From assembly GCF_041949975.1 (NCBI RefSeq), contig NZ_JBHFQG010000018.1, positions 15,342-79,341 on the forward strand: a stretch of 64,000 bases of DNA, read 5' to 3'. The notes beneath the pieces were generated by a model that was not told the origin of the DNA, did no database searches, and saw nothing but the letters and a program-made list of their open reading frames with translations. Numbering within the stretch: the stretch's first letter is position 1; each line of letters opens with the position of its first letter. The translations under genes were made by a program, and so were the position numbers. Positions 24,844 to 33,350 of this stretch are shown here, piece after piece. This DNA is from Alteribacillus sp041949975 (GTDB lineage Bacteria; Bacillota; Bacilli; Bacillales; Marinococcaceae).

Positions 24844-26136
24844 GTGGCTTTCGAATTCAAACTTCCAGATATTGGTGAAGGTATTCATGAAGGTGAGATT
24901 GTTAAATGGTTTGTTAAGCCTGGGGATACTATTAAAGAAGATGATACACTTTGTGAAGTACAAAACGATAAAGCAGTAGTAGAAATTCCTTCTCCAGTAG
25001 AAGGAACTGTAAAAGACGTAAAAGTAGACGAAGGAACGACAGCGGTTGTAGGCGATGTTATTTTAACCATCGACGACGGAAGCGAAGATACTCCGGAAGA
25101 AGAAAGCGGAGACGATTCTGGTAAAGAAGAAAAGCAAGAAGAAAAACAAGAAACTTCTGAGAAGAAAGAAGAGAAAAAAGAGGAAGCTCCTGCAGCTGTC
25201 GATGAAGCTGAAGACGACGGCAAGCGTGTGATTGCCATGCCTTCTGTGCGCAAATACGCTCGTGAAAAAGGCGTAGCTATTCAAAAAGTGCAAGGAAGCG
25301 GCAAAAACGGCCGTGTTTTAAAAGAAGACGTGGACGCTTATCTTGAAGGCGGACAAGAAGCTGCAGAAGATACAGGTGCTAAAGAAGAAGCTCCAGCAGA
25401 AACAACGGCACCAGCTGCGGCTCAAAATACAGGTGCTCTTGAAGAGCGCGTTCCAATGAAAGGAATTCGCAAAGCTATTGCAAAAGCAATGGTGAACTCC
25501 AAACAGACAGCACCTCATGTGACGCACATGGATGAAGTAGATGTAGCGAATCTTGTTGCTAATCGTAAGAAGTTTAAGCCAGTAGCAGCAGAAAAAGATA
25601 TCAAACTCACGTATTTGCCATATGTTGTTAAAGCATTAACTTCGGCACTTCGTGAATTCCCGGCATTAAATGCATCTATTGATGACGAAAATGAAGAAAT
25701 TGTGTACAAAAAGTATTATAATGTAGGTATCGCTGCTGATACAGAACAAGGACTTGTTGTACCAGTAGTGAAAGATGCCGACCGTAAATCCATCTTTATG
25801 CTTGCAGATGAAATTAATCAGCTTGCAGGCAAAGCCCGTGACGGCAAACTTTCTTCGGAAGAAATGAAAGGCGGATCCTGCACTATTTCAAACGTAGGCT
25901 CTGCTCAAGGCCAATGGTTCACACCAGTTATCAATCACCCGGAAGTTGCTATTTTGGGTATTGGAAGAATTGAAGAAAAAGCAGTCGTTCGTGATGGAGA
26001 AGTTGTCATCGCACCTATGCTTGCATTATCCTTAAGTTATGACCACCGTCTTATCGATGGAGTCACAGCTCAAAATGCGTTAAACCATGTAAAACGCTTA
26101 TTAAACGATCCAGAATTATTAGTAATGGAGGGGTAA
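24844..26136 (+). CDS. pdhC: Dihydrolipoamide acetyltransferase (E2 of pyruvate dehydrogenase)
   Basis: The 430-residue core of the complex. Domain order: one lipoyl domain (1-78, lipoyl lysine K43 in EVQNDKAVVEI), a Glu/Lys-rich linker (~80-120), the E1/E3-binding domain (~122-160, SVRKYAREKGVAIQKVQGSG), an Ala/Pro linker, and the catalytic domain with SLSYDHRLIDG near the C-terminus. Starts with GTG at 24844 behind GGAGGCAAATGAA. The acidic linker is more charged than in B. subtilis, in line with other proteins here. Confidence 0.97.
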   Translation: MAFEFKLPDIGEGIHEGEIVKWFVKPGDTIKEDDTLCEVQNDKAVVEIPSPVEGTVKDVKVDEGTTAVVGDVILTIDDGSEDTPEEESGDDSGKEEKQEEKQETSEKKEEKKEEAPAAVDEAEDDGKRVIAMPSVRKYAREKGVAIQKVQGSGKNGRVLKEDVDAYLEGGQEAAEDTGAKEEAPAETTAPAAAQNTGALEERVPMKGIRKAIAKAMVNSKQTAPHVTHMDEVDVANLVANRKKFKPVAAEKDIKLTYLPYVVKALTSALREFPALNASIDDENEEIVYKKYYNVGIAADTEQGLVVPVVKDADRKSIFMLADEINQLAGKARDGKLSSEEMKGGSCTISNVGSAQGQWFTPVINHPEVAILGIGRIEEKAVVRDGEVVIAPMLALSLSYDHRLIDGVTAQNALNHVKRLLNDPELLVMEG

Positions 26137-26138
26137 AA

Positions 26139-27554
26139 ATGGTTGTAGGAGATTTCGCAGAAGAAGTAGATACGCTGATTATAGGTTCCGGACCAGGGGG
26201 CTATGTTGCAGCTATCCGTGCTGCGCAGCTAGGCCAAAAGGTAACGATTGTGGAAAAAGGCGATGTAGGCGGTGTATGCTTGAACGTAGGCTGCATTCCT
26301 TCTAAAGCTCTAATTCAAGCAGGTCACCGCTATCATGAAGCAAAATCCGGCGGAGATGAAATGGGTATTACTGCAGAGAAAGTAAACGTTGATTTTTCTA
26401 AAGTACAGGAATGGAAAGCCGGCGTCGTGAAAAAATTGACTGGTGGTGTTCAAGGGCTTCTTAAAGGAAACAACGTGAACATCGTCCAAGGTGAAGCTTA
26501 TTTTTCCGATGAAAACTCTGTAAAAGTCTCAATGGATGAATACAATTCGCAAACGTACAAATTTAAAAATTGTATTGTTGCTACCGGCTCTCGTCCAATC
26601 GAGCTTCCAAATTTTAAATACAGCAAACGCGTCATCAACTCCACTGGCGCGCTTAGTCTTGACGAAATTCCAGAGAAGCTCGTTGTTATTGGCGGCGGCT
26701 ATATTGGTATTGAGCTTGCAGGCGCTTATTCCAACCTCGGTTCTGAGGTGACTGTGCTGGAAGGTGAGAAACGTATCCTCGGTGGATTTGAAAAACAAAT
26801 GGCACAGCTTGTTCAGCGTCGTTTGAAGAAAAATGGCGTGAAGTTCGAAACACAAGCATTTGCACAATCGGTAGAAGAAACGGACAATGGTGTGACAATC
26901 AAAGCAGAAGTCAAAGGAAAAGAAAAGTCCTATGACGCAGACTATGTACTTGTTTCAGTTGGCCGTAAACCAAATACAGATGAGCTAGGTCTCGAGCAAA
27001 TCGGTGTAGAACTTGATGAGAAAGGCTTCATCAAAGTAGACAAACAGTGCAGAACAAGCAACAAGAGCATTTATGCAATTGGAGACATTATTGAAGGCCC
27101 TCAGCTTGCGCATAAAGCTTCTTATGAAGGAAAAATTGCTGCTGAAGCTATTTCTGGCGAAGCTTCTGAAATTGACTACTTGGGTATCCCAATGGTGGTA
27201 TTCGCTGAACCAGAACTCGCAAGTGTAGGTTATACAGAAAGTGAAGCCAAAGAAGCCGGCTATGATGCTGTTGGTGCGAAATTCCCGTTCCAGGCTAACG
27301 GAAGAGCACTTTCTCTTAACGATTCTGAAGGGTTTATGAAGCTGGTTACCCGAAAAGAAGACGGTCTTGTAATCGGCGCCCAAATCGCTGGACCAAACGC
27401 TTCTGATATGATTGCAGAAGCCGGCCTTGCGATTGAAGCAGGAATGACAGCAGAAGACCTCGCTATGACCATTCACGCTCACCCGACATTAGGGGAGATC
27501 ACAATGGAAACTGCTGAAGTGGCGCTTGGCACACCTATTCATATTACAAAATAA
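26139..27554 (+). CDS. pdhD: Dihydrolipoamide dehydrogenase (E3)
   Basis: Flavoprotein that reoxidises lipoamide for pyruvate dehydrogenase and probably for the other 2-oxoacid complexes. The 471 residues show the FAD motif GSGPGGYVAA (~17-26), the redox disulfide C47/C52 in GGVCLNVGCIPSK, the NAD motif GGGYIGIELAG (~188-198), and the C-terminal HAHPTLGE with the catalytic His-Glu. It begins two bases after the pdhC stop, with GGAGGGG inside the end of pdhC. Last gene of the operon. Confidence 0.97.
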   Translation: MVVGDFAEEVDTLIIGSGPGGYVAAIRAAQLGQKVTIVEKGDVGGVCLNVGCIPSKALIQAGHRYHEAKSGGDEMGITAEKVNVDFSKVQEWKAGVVKKLTGGVQGLLKGNNVNIVQGEAYFSDENSVKVSMDEYNSQTYKFKNCIVATGSRPIELPNFKYSKRVINSTGALSLDEIPEKLVVIGGGYIGIELAGAYSNLGSEVTVLEGEKRILGGFEKQMAQLVQRRLKKNGVKFETQAFAQSVEETDNGVTIKAEVKGKEKSYDADYVLVSVGRKPNTDELGLEQIGVELDEKGFIKVDKQCRTSNKSIYAIGDIIEGPQLAHKASYEGKIAAEAISGEASEIDYLGIPMVVFAEPELASVGYTESEAKEAGYDAVGAKFPFQANGRALSLNDSEGFMKLVTRKEDGLVIGAQIAGPNASDMIAEAGLAIEAGMTAEDLAMTIHAHPTLGEITMETAEVALGTPIHITK

Positions 27555-27576
27555 AGAGACGGATTATACAGGAAAG

Positions 27577-27606
27577 TGTCCTCCAATAAAGGAGGGCATT
27601 TTTTTG
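27577..27606 (+). terminator. pdh operon terminator
   Basis: TGTCCTCC and GGAGGGCA around AATAAA, followed by seven T. Confidence 0.85.
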
Positions 27607-27833
27607 TGGGGAAAAGAGGCTGTTATAGCGCGTAGAGTTAAATATAGAGGTACAAGTGGCTGGTGGTGTTGTTTTTATGGCAGTTTCTTACAATACTAGC
27701 CGGATGAAGCAATCTACTAGCCAATTGAAGCAATTTATTTTCCAAAAAGCCGATTTTATTATCCAAAAAAAGCAAAATATTATCCATATCAAAATTTCAT
27801 CAGGGTCTGGCCACAAAAACACTGAAATAGACA

Positions 27834-27870
27834 AAAATCCCTCTATGCTTATATTTCAAACATAGAGGGG
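27834..27870 (-). terminator. Terminator of the BCCT transporter gene
   Basis: On the minus strand CCCTCTATG pairs with CATAGAGGG, then TTTTTGT, 12 bases beyond the stop codon. Confidence 0.8.
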
Positions 27871-27881
27871 TACACATTTTT

Positions 27882-29486
27882 CTATCTGTTTTTAGGAGCT
27901 TTCACTTGTTTTTTCAATTCTTCTTTTTCTTTCTTCAAGCGTTCTTTTTCTTCTCGAAGCCGGTTTCGTTCTGCTTGAATAGCCGCTTTATCTGTCTGCA
28001 GGATATTCCGTTCGCTTTTGAGTGCTTTGAATATGGAAACTACCATTAACAGCATGACGAATGTAAATGGCAGCGCCGCTATAATCATAGCCATTTCCAG
28101 GCCTGCGAGACCGCCGAAATACAGTAGAACTGCTGCTGCAGAAGACTGAATAGCGCCCCAAACCATTTTAACAGAGGTAGGAGGATTTAAGCTTCCATTT
28201 GTCGTTTGCATCCCCAGAACAAACGTTGCTGAGTCTGCGGAAGTAACAAAGAAAGAAATAATAAGCAAAATCGCGATCGTGATCATAATAGACGCTAATG
28301 GGAAGTTTTCAAGCAGGGAGAATAAAGCAATTTCTTCGCCTTGCTCACTCATTATGTTATATAGCTGTCCGTTCATTGCGTCATCTAGAGAGATACCAGT
28401 TGCTCCAAATACTGAAAACCACATAGCACCGAATATAGTTGGAACAGCAAGTACTCCAAGTACAAACTCACGAATAGTCCGTCCACGGGAAACCCTTGCA
28501 ATAAACGTTCCTACAAATGGAGACCATGCAATCCACCATGCCCAATAGAAGATCGTCCAGCTTTCAAGCCACTCTCTATCACCTGTGAAGGTGGCTGTGC
28601 TGAAACTCATGCTAGGAAGATTTTGAAGATAACTTCCGAGTGTTGTGGTAAATACATCAAAAATGAATACCGTAGGTCCTACTGCTAGTAAAAATAACAT
28701 AAGACCGACAGCCAGCACGATATTGGTCATACTTAAAATTCGAATCCCGCGATTTAAGCCCGTACCTGCAGATATAAGGTAAAGCACAGTAATAATACCA
28801 ATAACAATTACTTGCGTCCCAATGTTATTTGTAATAAAACCGAACGAGTGACTAAGCCCGCCAGTAACCTGGGCAGCCCCGAAACCTAATGATGTTGCTA
28901 CACCAAAAATGGTTGCAAAAACAACTAATACGTTAATTAATGTACCAACAGGTCCGTCCACTTTATCTCCAAAAATAGGCCGGAGTGCAGCACTTACAAC
29001 GCCTGGTGCATCATGACGAAACTTAAAATATGCAAGGGCTAGTGCAACGATAGCATAAATAGCCCATGGATGAATGCCCCAGTGGAAAAAGGAATAACGT
29101 AGAGCAGCCGCTGCTGCTGCTCCGCTTTCCGGCTCGCCAGCTGGAGGGCCATAATAGTGATAAAGAGGCTCTGCAACGCCCCAAAATACAAGACCGATCC
29201 CCATACCAGCAGTGAAGAGAAAAGCGAACCACGTAAAGTAATTATACTCTGGTTTTTCATCAGGTTTACCCAATTTAATTCTTCCATATGGACTGAAAAT
29301 AAGGTAGATAGCAAAAATCACAAAGGTTGTTGCCGATAGCAAATAAAACCAACCGAGTTTTTCAGAAATAAAAGCCTGAATATTTCCTAATATGTTTTCT
29401 ACGTTATCTGGTGCAATCACGCCCCAGATGATGAACAATAAAGCAATAATAAAGGAAATGTAAAAAACAGGTGTTAACTTCCTCAT
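27882..29486 (-). CDS. BCCT-family transporter (glycine betaine type)
   Basis: Sodium-coupled uptake of compatible solutes such as glycine betaine. About 12 hydrophobic segments; the family motif around helix 8 is visible (FYWAWWIAWSPFVGTFIARV), as is the Gly-rich GMGIGLVFWGVAEP segment in helix 3. The C-terminal ~45 residues form a charged coiled coil (RLREEKERLKKEKEELKKQ); in BetP such a tail senses osmotic stress. I prefer the ATG at 29486 behind AGGAAAGGTGG (534 residues); an in-frame ATG at 29525 and a TTG further up are alternatives. The gene is single and flanked by terminators. Confidence 0.9.
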   Translation of the reverse strand: MRKLTPVFYISFIIALLFIIWGVIAPDNVENILGNIQAFISEKLGWFYLLSATTFVIFAIYLIFSPYGRIKLGKPDEKPEYNYFTWFAFLFTAGMGIGLVFWGVAEPLYHYYGPPAGEPESGAAAAAALRYSFFHWGIHPWAIYAIVALALAYFKFRHDAPGVVSAALRPIFGDKVDGPVGTLINVLVVFATIFGVATSLGFGAAQVTGGLSHSFGFITNNIGTQVIVIGIITVLYLISAGTGLNRGIRILSMTNIVLAVGLMLFLLAVGPTVFIFDVFTTTLGSYLQNLPSMSFSTATFTGDREWLESWTIFYWAWWIAWSPFVGTFIARVSRGRTIREFVLGVLAVPTIFGAMWFSVFGATGISLDDAMNGQLYNIMSEQGEEIALFSLLENFPLASIMITIAILLIISFFVTSADSATFVLGMQTTNGSLNPPTSVKMVWGAIQSSAAAVLLYFGGLAGLEMAMIIAALPFTFVMLLMVVSIFKALKSERNILQTDKAAIQAERNRLREEKERLKKEKEELKKQVKAPKNR

Positions 29487-29878
29487 CTTAGGCAAAACCA
29501 CCTTTCCTAGGAATTTTAAATGCATTACGTTTCTCAATAGTTAGTAATTGCTATGTGTACTAAATAGACCAAACCTGATTTCTCTTCACAAGACAATTAT
29601 ACTTTATTATTTGTGAAAGCATATTGTCTAATACCTGAAAAATCCACAAAGGAAATTATAACATGTACAAAAAAGGGGTCAACAGATAACACCTAACAAC
29701 CTTATATACCCATCAAACGGCACAACTAATCAAAAAATAGCGAAAATTGACTAAGTTTATTGTGGAAAAATATAAGTCCAAAGAATTATAAATATAATTA
29801 TATTTTTTTGATTTTTTTAACCCGTTTTTTCACATTTTTGATATGATAGAAAAAGATAACAGGAGGGGGGAAGAACGG
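29487..29878. other. AT-rich divergent intergenic region
   Basis: About 390 bases between the divergent transporter and deacetylase genes. Very AT-rich, with many TATAAT-like words, so promoters cannot be placed with confidence. No gene seen. Confidence 0.4.
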
Positions 29879-30721
29879 TTGAAAACACTATTACCGCTGG
29901 GGGCATTTTTTTTGTTTTTAGCTGCTTGCAGTGCCAATTCTGAGGGCACTGCTTCAGAGACTGAGGAGCCAGAACAAATAGAGGAACAGACAGACAATCA
30001 GTCAGAGGAAGAAAATGAATTATCTGATGTGGACGAAAATAAAGAAAAAGCAGCAGAAGAAGAAAATGACGAAGATAAAGAAGAAACATACAGTCCTAAG
30101 TATGAAATTCGAAAAAGTGATTGGTCTTTGCAGCACGTAGAAGAATCAAATGAGCGCAATGTGCTTATTACGATTGATGATGCACCAGATTCTCACAGCT
30201 TGGAAATGGCTGAATTTTTAGCCGAAGAAAAGGTGCCAGCTATCTTTTTTGTTAATGGACATTTCATAAATGACGAAAAGGGACAGGAGAATTTAAAAGC
30301 CATTTATGACTTAGGTTTTGAAATTGGAAACCATACAATGAATCATGTTTCTTTAAATGAAATTTCTAAGGAAGAAACAATGCAGGAGATTGTGGATTTA
30401 AATGATTTAATAGAAGAAATAACGGGAGAAAGACCGGTCTTTTTTAGAGCGCCGTTTGGAATAAATACAGATAATTCAAAAGCTATCTTAAAAGAAGAAG
30501 ATATGACGTGGATGAATTGGACGTACGGATATGATTGGGAAGAAGAATATATGGAATCAGACGCCCTCGCAGAAATAATGGTTAATACAGAACTTCTTAC
30601 AAACGGGGCTAACCTGCTCATGCATGATAGAGAATGGACGAAAGAAGCACTTCCCAAGATGATTGAACATTTTCGTGAAGAAGGGTACGGATTTATTCAC
30701 CCCGATGAAATTGTACGTTAA
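29879..30721 (+). CDS. Polysaccharide deacetylase lipoprotein (NodB domain)
   Basis: A 280-residue extracytoplasmic carbohydrate esterase family 4 protein. The start is TTG at 29879 behind AGGAGGGGGG, giving a lipoprotein signal with LAAC at ~16-19. A very acidic linker (~25-75) leads to the NodB domain: TIDDAP (first catalytic Asp pair), HTMNH (metal His pair), RAPFG and LLMHD. These residues match active enzymes that deacetylate peptidoglycan or other N-acetylated sugars at the cell surface. Followed closely by a small gene in the same direction (28-base gap), so the two may be co-transcribed. Confidence 0.88.
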   Translation: MKTLLPLGAFFLFLAACSANSEGTASETEEPEQIEEQTDNQSEEENELSDVDENKEKAAEEENDEDKEETYSPKYEIRKSDWSLQHVEESNERNVLITIDDAPDSHSLEMAEFLAEEKVPAIFFVNGHFINDEKGQENLKAIYDLGFEIGNHTMNHVSLNEISKEETMQEIVDLNDLIEEITGERPVFFRAPFGINTDNSKAILKEEDMTWMNWTYGYDWEEEYMESDALAEIMVNTELLTNGANLLMHDREWTKEALPKMIEHFREEGYGFIHPDEIVR

Positions 30722-30749
30722 TGGAAAGGTGAAGTAAGGGGGGAGTGAC

Positions 30750-31187
30750 ATGAATAAGTCAGAATTACTGGACGAAATGAGAATGGAGGTCGGTCTTGCT
30801 CAGGACTATGCTGCTACCCTGCACGAGTTTTATATCAAGGTGTTAAAAACTTTTGAACAGAAATGGAATTTCTGTGAAGTGACAGCTATTTATGAAAATA
30901 ATTGGGACCACTTTCATGTCATTACGCTTCGCGAAAAGGCAAAGGGACTAAAAGTTCCTATAAAAGACAGCCCGGTGTCACATTGCGCGATTCACGGAAA
31001 GACTTCGTCGTATTTTACAATAGACAGCACTTATTTATTTGTTCCTTTTTACACAAATGCCATTCTAAAAGGCATTCTAGTTTTGAAAATACGACCAGAA
31101 CGCTATATTATACAAGAAGAAGACGTCACTTTTTTAAATGAAGTAAGCCGTTTTTTAGGAGCGGCTTCATCAGACTTCTTACAATAA
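30750..31187 (+). CDS. GAF-like domain protein of unknown function
   Basis: A 145-residue soluble protein with a strong ribosome site (AAGGGGGGAG). The pattern of an N-terminal helix, a beta-strand with aromatic residues, a variable loop, and the C-terminal LFVPFYTNAILKGILVLKIR followed by a helix fits a GAF sensor fold. No catalytic motif is visible, and I do not recognise a named family. It follows the polysaccharide deacetylase, likely in the same transcript, and is closed by a terminator. Confidence 0.6.
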   Translation: MNKSELLDEMRMEVGLAQDYAATLHEFYIKVLKTFEQKWNFCEVTAIYENNWDHFHVITLREKAKGLKVPIKDSPVSHCAIHGKTSSYFTIDSTYLFVPFYTNAILKGILVLKIRPERYIIQEEDVTFLNEVSRFLGAASSDFLQ

Positions 31188-31203
31188 AAATATGGAACAT
31201 TAA

Positions 31204-31234
31204 GCTGACTTGCAGCTGTGAGTCAGTTTTTTTT
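31204..31234 (+). terminator. Terminator after the GAF-like gene
   Basis: CTGACT and AGTCAG around TGCAGCTGTG, followed by eight T. Confidence 0.85.
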
Positions 31235-31235
31235 A

Positions 31236-31401
31236 TTGTTTAGGAAATTATTTTTTTACAAGTGTGGATTATCCGCGTCTAGCTTCAGCGCCCAGCCTCT
31301 CGGGGTTAAATAACCTCCAGTCATGAAAGGCAAAGAGCGCCTTTAGTGACTGGAGAACATTTACCTGTCGAGGCTGAACAGGGCGCTTGCGCTTTTGTTC
31401 T
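31236..31401. repeat. Stem-loop repeat, family A, copy 3 (short form)
   Basis: Begins TTGTTTAGGAAATTAT right after the T-run of the preceding terminator and ends GGGCGCTTGCGCTTTTG. Relative to copies 1 and 2 it lacks a 20-base piece before ATCCGCGTCTAGC and has a different middle (TTAAATAACCTCCAG...), shared with the degenerate copy 4 at 14439. Confidence 0.85.
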
Positions 31402-31481
31402 AATGCTGTAAATCTTAATAAATGCGCTTTAATAAATAAAATAAAGTCGCAAGTCTCATTTATCTGGGCGATATTTTTAAA

Positions 31482-31560
31482 TGTGTTATACAATTTAGGG
31501 TTGACTTTTTAATTATGACATCATAATATAAAATTACAGTAAACGATAAAACGCTTTCAA
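31482..31560 (+). promoter_or_regulatory. SR1 promoter with CcpN-type boxes and a cre-like site
   Basis: TTGACT (31501-31506) and TAATAT (31524-31529), 17 bp apart. TGTGTTATACA at 31482-31492 fits the CcpN operator consensus TRTGHYATAYW exactly. TATGACATCAT at 31514-31524 fits 9 of 11 and overlaps the promoter. On the minus strand TTGAAAGCGTTTTA (about 31546-31559) is close to the CcpA cre consensus. In B. subtilis SR1 is repressed by CcpN and, to a lesser degree, by CcpA when sugar is present. Confidence 0.75.
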
Positions 31561-31574
31561 AGGAGAGGATTCCA

Positions 31575-31688
31575 GTGGGAATTATCGTATGCCAAAGCTG
31601 TGATCGCACGATCGAACATTTTGATGGAGAAAAAGTGGCAACCTTATATTCTACGAGCTGTAAGAAATGCGGTAAGTCCAAAAAATAA
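31575..31688 (+). CDS. sr1P: GapA-binding peptide SR1P
   Basis: A 37-residue frame, start GTG at 31575 behind AAAGGAGAGG, beginning MGIIVCQSCDRTIEHFDGEK and ending TSCKKCGKSKK. It matches the SR1P family (39 residues in B. subtilis), with the MGxIVCQ start, the first Cys pair and the EKVATLY strand. SR1P binds GapA (and through it RNase J1) and stabilises gapA mRNA. The C-terminal CxxC here ends in a Lys-rich tail. Confidence 0.85.
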   Translation: MGIIVCQSCDRTIEHFDGEKVATLYSTSCKKCGKSKK

Positions 31689-31703
31689 ATATCAGACGAG
31701 AGC

Positions 31704-31738
31704 ATCCCCTGCTTTTTTCCGGCACAGGGGATGTTTTT
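31704..31738 (+). terminator. SR1 terminator
   Basis: CATCCCCTG and CAGGGGATG around a 13-base loop, followed by six T. Confidence 0.85.
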
Positions 31739-31860
31739 TGTGTTTAAACATCAAAAGACAATGCTTGACGAAAATATCCTTTTTCTAATAATCAGCAGGG
31801 AAATACTCTTAGATAAAGAAGTCATGATTGAGAGAAAAATAAAACAATGGAGGAGAAACT

Positions 31861-32817
31861 ATGGAATGGAAAACAAGAGTCACCGAGCGCTTACATATTA
31901 CATACCCAATTATTCAAGGAGGTCTTGCTTATTTAGCGTATTCCGATCTTTCCGCAGCCGTTTCTAACGCAGGAGGCTTAGGACAAATTACAGCGATGTC
32001 CTTGCCAGACGCTGAGGCTCTAAAACAAGAAATTCGTAAGGTGAAAGAAAAAACAGATAAGCCCTTTGGCGTAAATTTTGCTATCGGTCAATATAGAAGG
32101 CCTTTCGAACACATGGTAGAAGCTTCGCTTGAAGAAGGAGTAGAAGTCATTTCAATGACTGGAGGAAATCCGTCTCCCATTTTTGACTTATTAAAAGGAA
32201 CCGATGTAAAAAAGCTTGTTTTGGTTGCAGCACGGCGTCAAGCAGAAAAAGCGGAAGAACTTGGTGCGGATGCGGTGATGGTTGTCGGTCAGGAAGGCGG
32301 TGGTCATGTTGGAAAACAGGATACAGGCACGATGGTGCTGATTCCGCAGGTAGTTGATAGAGTGTCTATTCCGGTTATTGCTTCAGGTGGAATTGGAGAC
32401 GGACGCGGAATGATGGCCGCTCTTGCCCTGGGAGCTGAAGGAATAGAAATGGGAACGCGGTTTATTGCCACCAAAGAGTGTGTTCATGCTCATGAACACT
32501 ATAAGGAAGCATTGATGAAAGGGACCGAAAATGATACGGTAATCATCAAACGTTCCATTGGGGCACCAGGACGTGCGTTAAAAAATGAATGGACGGAAAA
32601 AATATTAGAAGTGGAACACCAAACCCCAGAATATGAAAAATTAAAAGATTATATCAGCGGAGAAGCAAATCGTTCTTACATTTATCATGGGAATGATCAA
32701 AAAGGATTTGGCTGGGCAGGTCAAGTGATAGGAAGAATTAATGACTGTCCAAGCGTACAAGAGCTGTTTGATCGAATGAAAAATGAAGCTAATGACGTAC
32801 GAACCCGCTGGTGCTGA
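31861..32817 (+). CDS. Nitronate monooxygenase family (FMN-dependent)
   Basis: A 318-residue TIM-barrel flavoprotein of the 2-nitropropane dioxygenase/nitronate monooxygenase family. Visible features are PIIQGGLAYLAYSDL at the start, the FMN-phosphate loops GGGHVGKQD (~145-153) and ASGGIGDGRGMMAALALGA (~176-194), and GTRFIATKE. Members oxidise toxic alkyl nitronates; the same fold includes the enoyl-ACP reductase FabK, but FabK is usually clustered with fatty acid synthesis genes. The ribosome site is TGGAGGAG. yktA starts 15 bases downstream, so they are probably co-transcribed. Confidence 0.85.
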   Translation: MEWKTRVTERLHITYPIIQGGLAYLAYSDLSAAVSNAGGLGQITAMSLPDAEALKQEIRKVKEKTDKPFGVNFAIGQYRRPFEHMVEASLEEGVEVISMTGGNPSPIFDLLKGTDVKKLVLVAARRQAEKAEELGADAVMVVGQEGGGHVGKQDTGTMVLIPQVVDRVSIPVIASGGIGDGRGMMAALALGAEGIEMGTRFIATKECVHAHEHYKEALMKGTENDTVIIKRSIGAPGRALKNEWTEKILEVEHQTPEYEKLKDYISGEANRSYIYHGNDQKGFGWAGQVIGRINDCPSVQELFDRMKNEANDVRTRWC

Positions 32818-32832
32818 CAGGAGGGATTCACC

Positions 32833-33108
32833 TTGGAAGAACAACTGCATATGCCCATTTCCATGGATTGGAGCAAAGAAGAAGTAATTGACGCTGTGAA
32901 TTTCTATCAAACAATTGAAAGAGCTCATCATAAAGCAGTACCTCGAGAAGATGTACTCGCTCTATATAATCGATTTAAACAAATCGCCCCTTCAAAAAGC
33001 GAAGAAAAACAATTATTCCGCCAGTTTGACGAAAGAGCTGGCGTGTCCTGCTGGAAAACTGTCCAAAAAGCAAAAGCAGCAGAGGCCGGTGAAAAAATTA
33101 AAATGTAA
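32833..33108 (+). CDS. yktA: UPF0223 family protein YktA
   Basis: A 91-residue protein of unknown function, starting with TTG at 32833 behind GGAGGG. The pattern ISMDWSKEEVIDAVNFYQ, then ALYNRFKQIAPSKSEEKQL, matches the YktA family of Bacillus (88 residues). It precedes yktB as in B. subtilis, though here the two are convergent. No catalytic motif is visible; it is a small helical protein. Confidence 0.88.
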   Translation: MEEQLHMPISMDWSKEEVIDAVNFYQTIERAHHKAVPREDVLALYNRFKQIAPSKSEEKQLFRQFDERAGVSCWKTVQKAKAAEAGEKIKM

Positions 33109-33117
33109 TAAAAACGA

Positions 33118-33146
33118 GGGTTGTCTCGGAAATAAGGGACAGCCCA
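33118..33146 (+). terminator. Terminator-like hairpin after yktA
   Basis: GGGTTGTC and GACAGCCC (one G-U) around TCGGAAATAAGG. The T-tail is weak. It resembles the GGTTGTCTC hairpin after the ydjO-like gene, which is also followed by family B repeats. Confidence 0.6.
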
Positions 33147-33204
33147 TTTACCATTTTAAAGCGTTTGCGGAATGAGAATAAGGGGATATGAAGCCCGGAC
33201 CAGC

Positions 33205-33350
33205 AGAAAGAAAAGCGAAATGGTAATCAAGGAAAGGGCTTGAAGACCGAAGTTGGAGAAAGCGAGTTAAAACAGAAACCAAAGATGTGTTTTGAAGAAC
33301 GAAGTCGGAGGAAGTAAATAAATGCGGTAATCAATCAAGGAACTTAAAAT
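33205..33350. repeat. 52-bp tandem repeat, family B, locus 3
   Basis: Units 33205-33256 and 33257-33308 (52 bases each) and a partial third. Each has AGAAAG.gA then ggtaATCAAGGAA..gctTGaAgacCGAAGtcGG. It shares the unit order with loci at 5672 and 12305 and follows the yktA hairpin. Confidence 0.65.

Larger units (their letters stand above)
31536..31738 (+). ncRNA. Dual-function regulatory RNA SR1
   Basis: From the predicted start point (~7 bases after the -10) to the end of the terminator T-run is about 203 bases, very close to the 205 nt of B. subtilis SR1. It encodes SR1P and lies downstream of pdhD as in B. subtilis, where it sits between pdhD and speA. SR1 base-pairs with ahrC mRNA there; that pairing cannot be tested here because ahrC is not in the window. 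Confidence 0.75.

Noticed and set aside
31861..32817. Enoyl-ACP reductase FabK
   Set aside because: The fold is shared, but there are no fatty acid synthesis genes nearby and the motifs fit nitronate monooxygenase at least as well, so the more general call was kept.
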